In this document: one piece after another, positions 14,298 through 21,447 of the stretch
Layout: every line of letters starts with the position of its first letter
Position numbering within the stretch: position 1 is the first letter of the stretch
Program-made: the position numbers and the translations under genes
Notes under the pieces: model-generated
The model's database searches: none
The model's input: the letters and a program-made list of their open reading frames with translations, nothing else
What the model was told of the DNA's origin: nothing
Source: an uncultured Lachnospiraceae bacterium
GTDB taxonomy: Bacteria; Bacillota; Clostridia; Lachnospirales; Lachnospiraceae
Length of the DNA stretch: 33,885 nucleotides
Reading direction: 5' to 3'
Assembly: GCA_947629545.1 (NCBI GenBank)
Contig: CANREE010000024.1
Location: 1 to 33,885 of the forward strand

Positions 14298-16865
14298 TCA
14301 CCGGATATCGTACACGCTGCTGACGGTGATCCCTTCCGGATCTCCTTCCACGATCCGGATCCGCCGCGTCCCGCCGTCCATGTCAAAGTAATTGTCCTCA
14401 AGCCGCATATCGTCGTCCGCATTCAGGATCCGCACGCCTCTGGCGAAGCAGTCCGCGCTGATGACCAGCTCATCGCCTTCCACCTTCACATCAAACACCG
14501 GCTTACGGAAATGGAAATACTTCGGGAAACAGAACAGCACGGTCCCTCTCGATACCGTTTCGCCGTCCGCTTCCATCTGGTAGCTCACGTAATTCTCAAA
14601 TACATCCGCGTCCGGCAGCTCCACCTTGTCAAGCCATGTCGCCGACATGGGCGCCAGGGTCATTTCACAGCTTTCCTCCCTGAGAACCCGCGCGGAAGCA
14701 TCCCGCAACTGCCAGCGGACCGTCACCTTCCGCTCCGTAAGCGTCTCATTGTTGGCGCAGAGGCGGATGGACTTCTCATAGTCGAAGGGCTGCGTGTTCA
14801 GGTTCGGCGTCTGGGTGTGCATGCCCTCCTCCTCGCAGGAAAGCAGAAGCGGCGCGAAGAACCGTTTCGCACAGTACATGACCGCCTTCCACCGGCCGAA
14901 ATAGTCCACCATGGCCCAGCTGGCCACCGGCCAGCAGTCGTTAAACTGCCAGATCACCGCGCCCATGCAGCGTCCCCGGTTCCGCCGGAAATGCTCCACG
15001 CCGTAGCGCATGGCCTCTGCCTGCATCAGCTGCGAACCGTAGATGATCATGTCCAGGCTGGTCGGATAGAGATAGGTCTGCTCCATATAGCGCATGACCG
15101 TGCCGTTGCCGAAGGCGCAGCGCTGGTGCTTCTCCATCACATAGGAGAAAATGTTCCGGTCTTCCGGCTCGGTGAAGGTCTCCACGGTCTTAAGCGCCGG
15201 CAGGGACTCGAAGCCGAATTCCGACATATAGCGCGGGAAGAGCCTGCGGTAAGCCGAAAACGGCAGTCCGCCGTGCCATACGCTCCAGTAATGGACGTCT
15301 CCCCGGTTCTCGTCGTTGGGCTTGTCGAAGCCGCCGCCGCAGGACGGGCTCGCCGGCCAGTAATAGGTCTGAGGATCGTATTTTTTCAGCACCTTCGGGA
15401 TCAGGTACTCGTACATCTTGATGTAATCGCTGTAGCGGATCGGATTGTCGCACCATACCTTCTTATCATCAGCAAGGAACAGCTCCATCTCGTTGTTGCC
15501 GCACCACAGTCCCAGAGACGCGTGATGGCGGATCCGCTTCACATTATCGATAAACTCCGCGGTGATATTCGCTTCGAAATCCTCCGTCAGGTCGTAGACG
15601 CAGCAGGCGAACATGAAATCCTGCCACACTACCAGTCCGGCCTCATCACAGGCGTCGAAGAAGAAGTCGTCGGGATAATATCCGCCGCCCCAGACGCGCA
15701 TCACGTTGAAATTGGCGTCCTTTGCCGCGGCGATGAATTTTCTGGTCTTCTCCGCGTCCACACGGGCAACCAGGCTGTCCATCGGGATATAGTCGGCGCC
15801 TGCGCCGAAGAACGGCACGCCGTTGACCTCATGGGCAAAGGACTCCCCGTACCGGTCTTTGACCCGGTGCATGGTCATAGTGCGCAGGCCGATCCGGCGC
15901 TGCCAGGTATCGAGGACGCGGACGCCCGCCGCGCTTTTTGTATCGGTCTGGCTGCCGGCTTCCATGCATCCGGCTGATTCTCCGGCACCCGGGCATCCTC
16001 CCTCCAGCAGCTCCACCCGCACCGTATAAAGCGGCTGCGCGCCAAGGCCGTTGGGCCACCAGAGCTGCGCTTCTTCGATCACGATCTCCGACGGGCTGTC
16101 CGTGTAAACCGTTTCGCGGCCATTCGGGTCTGTCAGAGTCACACGGTAAGTAAATGCAGCCGCTGCGGATGCAGGAGCTGCTCCGGCCATAGCTTTCGCC
16201 GCGCTGCGGACCGCCGCCCCGGCGGCCGTCTCCGTCTCCACATGTAACGCAAGCCGCACCACGCCGTCCTCATGCTTCTGCTCGATATAGACGCTGTCGA
16301 TCCGCGCTTTCTCGATCCCAAGCAGACTGACCGGGCGGTAAAGCCCCATGTCCGGGATCCGCGGAGCCCAGTCCCAGCCGAACATGCAGTGGGCCTTCCG
16401 AAGCCGCGGCATCCCTTTCATTCCGTTGGCGTCGCCGGGGATCGGATTCTCCTCATAGCTTTCGGCAATGAATCTCGTCGGGGAATGGAACACGATATGA
16501 AGTTCGTTCCCGTCCGGCTTCAGAAGCTCCTTCACCGGGAATTCCCATACCCGGTGCATATTCTTCGCCTCTCCCAATGTCTGTCCGTTCAGCGCGATCG
16601 TGGCCAACGTATCGATCCCGTCAAAACGCAGCAGTACCTGATCGCAGGCCAGCATTTCCTCCGATACGCCGAACTCGGAGCGGTACTCATAATCCCTGTC
16701 GCTTAAAGGAAGCGTCTTAAGCTCATTGTCCCGGTAGAACGGATCCTCGATCCGCCCGTTCTTCAGAAGATCCAGGAACACGCTTCCCGGCACCGCGGCG
16801 TCCAGATATTCTCCTACGCCGCACTCGCGCATCTGCCAGCCCTCATTCAGTAATTGTTTCCGCAT
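14298..16865 (-). CDS. Beta-mannosidase, GH2
   Basis: Releases terminal beta-mannose, for example from beta-1,4-manno-oligosaccharides or Man-beta-1,4-GlcNAc. 855 residues, no signal peptide, cytoplasmic. The N-terminal sandwich (1-185) contains AVPGSVFLDLL, RFDGIDTLATIALNG and FGWDWAPRIPDMGLYRPVSL, typical of beta-mannosidases rather than beta-galactosidases. In the catalytic barrel the acid/base is E459 (LGLWCGNNEME) and the nucleophile E549 (RYMSEFGFES), with VIWQFNDCWPVASWAMVDYF after it. Two low-complexity Ala/Gly/Ser-rich insertions lie in the second sandwich (about 211-237 and 289-314). The C-terminus is a further beta-sandwich. The start has GAGAGGAT before the ATG. It is second in a three-gene cluster. 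Confidence 0.94.
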   Translation of the reverse strand: MRKQLLNEGWQMRECGVGEYLDAAVPGSVFLDLLKNGRIEDPFYRDNELKTLPLSDRDYEYRSEFGVSEEMLACDQVLLRFDGIDTLATIALNGQTLGEAKNMHRVWEFPVKELLKPDGNELHIVFHSPTRFIAESYEENPIPGDANGMKGMPRLRKAHCMFGWDWAPRIPDMGLYRPVSLLGIEKARIDSVYIEQKHEDGVVRLALHVETETAAGAAVRSAAKAMAGAAPASAAAAFTYRVTLTDPNGRETVYTDSPSEIVIEEAQLWWPNGLGAQPLYTVRVELLEGGCPGAGESAGCMEAGSQTDTKSAAGVRVLDTWQRRIGLRTMTMHRVKDRYGESFAHEVNGVPFFGAGADYIPMDSLVARVDAEKTRKFIAAAKDANFNVMRVWGGGYYPDDFFFDACDEAGLVVWQDFMFACCVYDLTEDFEANITAEFIDNVKRIRHHASLGLWCGNNEMELFLADDKKVWCDNPIRYSDYIKMYEYLIPKVLKKYDPQTYYWPASPSCGGGFDKPNDENRGDVHYWSVWHGGLPFSAYRRLFPRYMSEFGFESLPALKTVETFTEPEDRNIFSYVMEKHQRCAFGNGTVMRYMEQTYLYPTSLDMIIYGSQLMQAEAMRYGVEHFRRNRGRCMGAVIWQFNDCWPVASWAMVDYFGRWKAVMYCAKRFFAPLLLSCEEEGMHTQTPNLNTQPFDYEKSIRLCANNETLTERKVTVRWQLRDASARVLREESCEMTLAPMSATWLDKVELPDADVFENYVSYQMEADGETVSRGTVLFCFPKYFHFRKPVFDVKVEGDELVISADCFARGVRILNADDDMRLEDNYFDMDGGTRRIRIVEGDPEGITVSSVYDIR

Positions 16866-16941
16866 AATCCTCTCTCCATTCTAATATGTAAAATCTGTCT
16901 TTTCAACGACAAATGCGCCGGATGGCCGCGCGCTTACGCAT

Positions 16942-19140
16942 TCAGTCAGCGATGGAAACCGTCAGGCAGCGCACCTTCTGTCCGGTCAAGGCCGCCGACC
17001 GCGCGTCCGGTCCCTGGCCGCCCACATAGACAAGCGCTTCGCCGCTGTGAATATGGAAATGTCCCTCTTCATCGTAAAGCCCGAACGCCTCCTTCGGAAG
17101 CGCGATCGTCACTTCTTTCTCTCCGCCGGCTTCCAGGCGCACCTTCCGGATCCCCTTCAGCTGGGCGTTGGGCGTGTCTTCGCCGGGGATCTTTACATAG
17201 ACCTGAACCGTTTCCGCGCCGGAGACGGTGCCGGTATTCTTTACCAGCGCATGGATCGTCACCGCCGCATCTTTTCCGGCCGGGCATCCGCTTCCCGCCG
17301 CATCCGGGCAGCGATCTGTCGTCTCCGAATGATCCGAAGCCGCTTCCGCGTAAATCTTCTCATACGAGAAGCTCGTGTACGACAGCCCGTACCCGAAGGG
17401 ATACAGCGCCTCCTGCTTCATATACCGGTATGTCCTGCCCTTCATGCTGTAATCCTCAAAATCCGGCAGCACGTCGTCCCTGTGATAGAACGTCACCGGG
17501 AGCTTCCCTTCCGGACAACAGTCGCCGAACAGGAGCTTCGCGATGGCCCTGCCGCCGCAGGCGCCCGGATACCATCCCTGCAGGATCGCGGGGACATGAT
17601 CCTGCGCCCAGTCCACAGCCAGCGCGCTTCCGGACAGAAGCACGAGGATCACAGGCTTGCCGCTTTCGCAGGCCGCCTTAAGGACTTCTTCCTGAAGTCC
17701 GGGCAGGTTCAGATCCGGCTTATCGCCGCTGCCGTACTCATTGTTGGCGTCGCCCTCCTCGCCCTCGACGCTGGCGTCAAGTCCCAGACAGACCACGACC
17801 ACGTCGCTGCAGTCGCAGACGCCCTTCACTTCGCTCATCCGGTCGTTGGCGGCCGCGAGACCGCTGGTCCGGTCCTTATACAGATGGCACCCTTCCGAAT
17901 ACATGACCCGGGCACGGTCCCCTACATAGTCCTGGATCCCCTCCAGGACCGTCCAGTAATGGGACGCGGTTCCTTCATAATTGCCCACCAGCGCCCTGCG
18001 GCTGTCCGCGTTGGGGCCGATGACGCCGATGGTCTTTATCCTCGAAAGATCCAGCGGCAGCAGACCGCCTTCATTCTTCAGAAGCACCACACAACGGGCG
18101 GCAGCCTCTTCATTCAGCTTCCGCATCGGTTCGCTGTCGACCACCGTATAGGGGATACGGTCAAACGGATTCTCCTCCTTCCGGTCCAGCACGCCCAGCT
18201 TGATCCGCGTCGTGAAAAGCCGTTCCACCGCCTCGTCGATGCGCTTCTCGGACACTTTCCCCTCTTCCACCGCCTGCTTCAGGAAATAGAACATTTTCCC
18301 GCAGTTTAAATCACAGCCGTTCTCCATCGCCATCGCCGCGGCATCTTTGTAAGTGGCGGCAATATGATGGCCGTCGCAGATATCCTGGATCGCGCCGCAG
18401 TCGCTGACAAAATGTCCCTCAAAGCCAAACTCGCCGCGGATGATCTCCTCGATCAGCTCATGGTTGGCACAGCAGGGCACGCCGTTGACACGGTTATATG
18501 CTCCCATCACCGCCTCCACCCGGCCCTCCTGGACGCAGGCCTTGAAAGCCGGAAGATAGGTCTCATAAAGATCCTGTTTCCCCACGGCCGCGTTGAAGCC
18601 GTGCCTTACGCCCTCCGGTCCGCTGTGGGCAGCCAGATGCTTGGCGCAGGCCGCCGCCTTTAAATATTTCTCATCATGGCCCTGGATCCCTTTCACAAAC
18701 CTGACTCCCATGCGGGAAGTCAGATACGGATCCTCCCCGAAGGTCTCATGGCCCCTGCCCCATCTCGGATCCCGGAAAATGTTCACATTCGGGGACCAGA
18801 AGGTCAGTCCTTTATAGATATCCGTGTCGTCTTTGGCCTGCTGGAGGTTGAATTTGCCTCTGGCTTCCGTAGAGATCGCGTCGGCGACCTTCTCGATCAG
18901 ATCCTCGTCAAAAGTTGCCGCCAGACCGATGGACTGGGGAAATACCGTCGCCACGCCCGCACGGGCCACGCCGTGAAGCGCCTCGTTCCACCAGTTATAG
19001 GCCTTCACACCCAGCCGCTCTACCGCCGGAGCGTTAAAGAGCGTCTGAAAGATTTTCTCTTCCAGACTCATCTGACTGACAAGCGCTTTCGCGCGCTCGC
19101 GGTACTGCTCCAGAAGTTCCTTGTTCTCTGTCAATTCCAT
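16942..19140 (-). CDS. GH3 family beta-glucosidase/beta-xylosidase
   Basis: Exo-acting retaining beta-glycosidase, 732 residues, no signal peptide. The (beta/alpha)8 domain carries YNWWNEALHGVAR, TFWSPNVNIFRDPRWGRG and TFGEDPYLTSRMG, then KHLAAHSGPEGVRH (K167, H168 bind substrate) and FVSDCGAIQDI with nucleophile D247. The alpha/beta sandwich follows (VVLLKNEGGLLPLDL, GLDASVEGEEGDANNE) and a fibronectin III-like domain (about 600-732, AETVQVYVKIP). The YNWWNEALHGVAR pattern favours the beta-xylosidase/glucosidase branch over N-acetylglucosaminidases, but linkage cannot be fixed from sequence. A Cys/Ala/Gly-rich insert (DRCPDAAGSGCPAGKDA) interrupts the start of the last domain. It is first in the cluster and GGAGGCAGG precedes the ATG. 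Confidence 0.93.
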   Translation of the reverse strand: MELTENKELLEQYRERAKALVSQMSLEEKIFQTLFNAPAVERLGVKAYNWWNEALHGVARAGVATVFPQSIGLAATFDEDLIEKVADAISTEARGKFNLQQAKDDTDIYKGLTFWSPNVNIFRDPRWGRGHETFGEDPYLTSRMGVRFVKGIQGHDEKYLKAAACAKHLAAHSGPEGVRHGFNAAVGKQDLYETYLPAFKACVQEGRVEAVMGAYNRVNGVPCCANHELIEEIIRGEFGFEGHFVSDCGAIQDICDGHHIAATYKDAAAMAMENGCDLNCGKMFYFLKQAVEEGKVSEKRIDEAVERLFTTRIKLGVLDRKEENPFDRIPYTVVDSEPMRKLNEEAAARCVVLLKNEGGLLPLDLSRIKTIGVIGPNADSRRALVGNYEGTASHYWTVLEGIQDYVGDRARVMYSEGCHLYKDRTSGLAAANDRMSEVKGVCDCSDVVVVCLGLDASVEGEEGDANNEYGSGDKPDLNLPGLQEEVLKAACESGKPVILVLLSGSALAVDWAQDHVPAILQGWYPGACGGRAIAKLLFGDCCPEGKLPVTFYHRDDVLPDFEDYSMKGRTYRYMKQEALYPFGYGLSYTSFSYEKIYAEAASDHSETTDRCPDAAGSGCPAGKDAAVTIHALVKNTGTVSGAETVQVYVKIPGEDTPNAQLKGIRKVRLEAGGEKEVTIALPKEAFGLYDEEGHFHIHSGEALVYVGGQGPDARSAALTGQKVRCLTVSIAD

Positions 19141-19179
19141 ATGTCCCTGCCTCCAACCAGATCATTCATTTCTTCGTTA

Positions 19180-19232
19180 TTTATACCATACATTCCGCAA
19201 ATAATCCATACCCTGTTTTACTGTCCGCAAAT
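19180..19232 (-). promoter_or_regulatory. Candidate regulated promoter of the glycosidase cluster
   Basis: A TATAAA -10 (19185-19180) stands 40 bases before the GH3 start codon, with only a poor -35 (TGGATT, 19208-19203). A 9-bp direct repeat, tccgcaaat on the plus strand, occurs at 19194-19202 and 19224-19232, exactly 30 bases apart, flanking the weak -35. Direct repeats next to a weak -35 are typical of activator (for example AraC-type) sites. No regulator gene is in the window. Confidence 0.45.
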
Positions 19233-19362
19233 TTCTGAACTCATAGACTTACCTCCGTATAGCGGTATCAAAAGCTAAAACACGGACAAAACACCGCTGT
19301 CTGGCGGTCTGTTCCACAAAAAATATGAGCAGGACGTCACTGGCGCCTTGCTTTCATGGAAA

Positions 19363-19401
19363 CAGGGGGCAATGCCGCGCAGCGCACGGCATCGCCCCCT
19401 G
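19363..19401 (-). terminator. Strong hairpin ending the eight-gene transport operon
   Basis: 19387-19401 pairs with 19363-19377 as a 15-bp GC-rich stem (cagggggc...atgccg) with one G-U pair in the RNA, a nine-base loop, then TTTCC. It lies 30 bases after the last permease stop. The T-run is short, so termination may be incomplete. Confidence 0.75.
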
Positions 19402-19430
19402 AGTATACAGCAATTTTGAAACATTCCGCA

Positions 19431-20495
19431 TCAATCTCCGCCAAGACCGCTTCTGGCAGCGCCCTGTACGAAACGCTTCTGCACGAAGCAGTACAGGATG
19501 ATTAACGGCAGTACGACTAACAGCGAACAGGCTGAGATAACGGCCGTCTGCACATACGGGTTGGACGGGTCAATCTGGGACAGCCACGCCGAATTGGACT
19601 TGGCCGCCGTGTCGATGCTCCAGCGGATATTGGACTGCAGCGAGCTGTAATGATAGGCCAGGTTGTACTGGCTGGGATTCAGCAGGCTGGAGTAATAGGT
19701 ATCGGTGTAGTTCCACAGGAAGCTCAAAACCGAAACCGTCAGGATGGAACCGGACATACTGGGCATCACGATCCTAAAGAACGTGGTCAGGAAGCCGGCG
19801 CCGTCCACATGGGCGGCCTCTTCCACCGAGATTGGAAGTCCGCGGATACCCTGGCGCAGGAAGTAGATATAAAGGCCGCTTCTCACGCCCATGCCCAGGC
19901 CCGCCAGAATAAACTGGGATGCCGGTTTGTTCAGCAGATTCAGCGGTTTGCCGGTCACCGCCTTAATGATTCCGAAGATATCGAAATTCCGGAAGGCGGA
20001 ATACTGGGCAAGCATGATCGCGTCGGGCGGCACCACGATGGTCAGGACCACGAAGAAGAACAGGATATTGCTGCCCTTAAACTTCAGTCTCGCGAACGAG
20101 TAGGCGGCCAGACCCGCAGACAGAACCTGCAGGAATGTCAGCGCGATCGTCATCACCATCGTGTAACCCAGACTCTTCCAGAAATCCATCAGGTTCCTGG
20201 ACAGCGCCATCTCCATGAACAGCGTGGAAACCTTCTGCGGGATCCACATCGTGGATTTGTCAGCCAGCACGTTAGGATCGGTCAACGCATCCTTCGCCAG
20301 CGTCCACAGAGGCGTGATCACGACAAAGCCAAGGCAGATCAGGATCACATACCGGAACAGGGCCACGAGGAACCGGCGGACCTTCTTCTGGATCGTGTAC
20401 TTGGACAGACGTCCCTTCTTTAAGTCTACCCAAAAGCTTATTCCGGCTGTCTCCTCAGCCATTTGCAGTCTTTCTTTTCGGCTCATCTTAGTCAT
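19431..20495 (-). CDS. Carbohydrate ABC transporter permease (MalG type), pair A
   Basis: Inner-membrane permease of a CUT1-type sugar importer, 354 residues from ATG 20495. There is a cytoplasmic N-terminal tail, then six predicted helices (for example RYVILICLGFVVITPLWTLA near 60, ILFFFVVLTIVVPPDAIMLA, and a C-terminal ISACSLLVVLPLIILYCFVQ). The EAA loop reads VEEAAHVDGAGFLTTFFRIVMP, the site that docks the ATPase. A large loop before the last helix (SSLQSNIRWSIDTAAKSNSAWLS...) is longer than in MalG. The start overlaps the preceding permease stop by eight bases, with GGGGG nine bases upstream. A much longer in-frame start lies inside the previous gene and is rejected. It is last in the operon. 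Confidence 0.92.
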   Translation of the reverse strand: MTKMSRKERLQMAEETAGISFWVDLKKGRLSKYTIQKKVRRFLVALFRYVILICLGFVVITPLWTLAKDALTDPNVLADKSTMWIPQKVSTLFMEMALSRNLMDFWKSLGYTMVMTIALTFLQVLSAGLAAYSFARLKFKGSNILFFFVVLTIVVPPDAIMLAQYSAFRNFDIFGIIKAVTGKPLNLLNKPASQFILAGLGMGVRSGLYIYFLRQGIRGLPISVEEAAHVDGAGFLTTFFRIVMPSMSGSILTVSVLSFLWNYTDTYYSSLLNPSQYNLAYHYSSLQSNIRWSIDTAAKSNSAWLSQIDPSNPYVQTAVISACSLLVVLPLIILYCFVQKRFVQGAARSGLGGD

Positions 20496-21435
20496 AGTAG
20501 AACACCCCCTTGGATACAATGCCGCAGATGATTCCGATGGTGGCCAGCGTAAGCGCAAAGTACACAAAGCTCATGGCCGCGCCGTAGCCGTAATACTGGC
20601 TGGCGCCCTGGAATGTCTGAGAGCGGATGTATTCTGCGAGAACCACGTCTTTGCCGTTTAAGGTAACCTCAGCTGTCGCGAAGGACTCCGCGATACTGTA
20701 TACCAGGCATACCAGGATGGTCGGGGAGACCATCGGCAGCGTGATCTTACAGAAGGTTTCAAATGACGTACATCCTTCCATCTGGGCAACCTCGTAAAGA
20801 CTCGGGGAGATCGCCTGAAGGCCGGATAAAAACAGCAGGATCTGCACACCGCAGGTCGTGATGACCGTGAAGATATTCTCCACATAGCTGGTAAGCAGAG
20901 AACTGATCTCCTGCGGGATACCGGAATTCACGACCAGTTCCGTCAGCCATTCCATGTTCATGACCGATTCGGAGGTCTGGGTCGTCAGCGACGCCTCGCT
21001 TAAGTTGAAGGTCGCGATACCGGTCGCCAGGATGATCGGGATCACGAAGATCGCCCGGAAGAATCCTCTCCCTTTGTATTCTCCGTTCAGCATGATCGCG
21101 ATGAACAGGGAAAGGAAGATCTGGAACGGCAGCTCCGTCAGCATGTTGAGGAACGCTTCCGTCAGCATCCGGGTGAAATCCGGGTTCACAGTCAGTACAT
21201 ACTTGAAGTTCTCCAGTCCGATAAAGGTTCCGGTAAAACTGGTATCAGTCAGCTGCATGCTGCTTAAGGAGTAGCGCAGCGTATTCACCATAGGCCTAAG
21301 GAAGAAGAAAATCAAGCCGATCAACCATGGGAGCAGAAAGATTACGCCCCATAACGCAGTCTTTTTCTCGAAATCCATCTTCTTGTAGGAGAAACTGAAG
21401 GATTTCTTAACTGCTTTGTTCTTGTTCTTTTTCAT
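20488..21435 (-). CDS. Carbohydrate ABC transporter permease (MalF/UgpA type), pair A
   Basis: The partner of the permease that overlaps its end, 315 residues. After a basic N-terminus (MKKNKNKAVKKSFSFSYKK) come six predicted helices, starting LWGVIFLLPWLIGLIFFFLR, the usual MalF/UgpA-type opening. FRAIFVIPIILATGIATFNL follows, and the EAA loop is LYEVAQMEGCTSFETFCKITLP. There is a short extracytoplasmic insert (SLTTQTSESVMNMEWLTELV) between helices. AAGGAGG before the ATG overlaps the stop of the DUF5696-like gene, which implies coupled translation with that lipoprotein. Confidence 0.93.
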   Translation of the reverse strand: MKKNKNKAVKKSFSFSYKKMDFEKKTALWGVIFLLPWLIGLIFFFLRPMVNTLRYSLSSMQLTDTSFTGTFIGLENFKYVLTVNPDFTRMLTEAFLNMLTELPFQIFLSLFIAIMLNGEYKGRGFFRAIFVIPIILATGIATFNLSEASLTTQTSESVMNMEWLTELVVNSGIPQEISSLLTSYVENIFTVITTCGVQILLFLSGLQAISPSLYEVAQMEGCTSFETFCKITLPMVSPTILVCLVYSIAESFATAEVTLNGKDVVLAEYIRSQTFQGASQYYGYGAAMSFVYFALTLATIGIICGIVSKGVFYYD

Positions 21436-21447
21436 CTTAGCTCCTCC

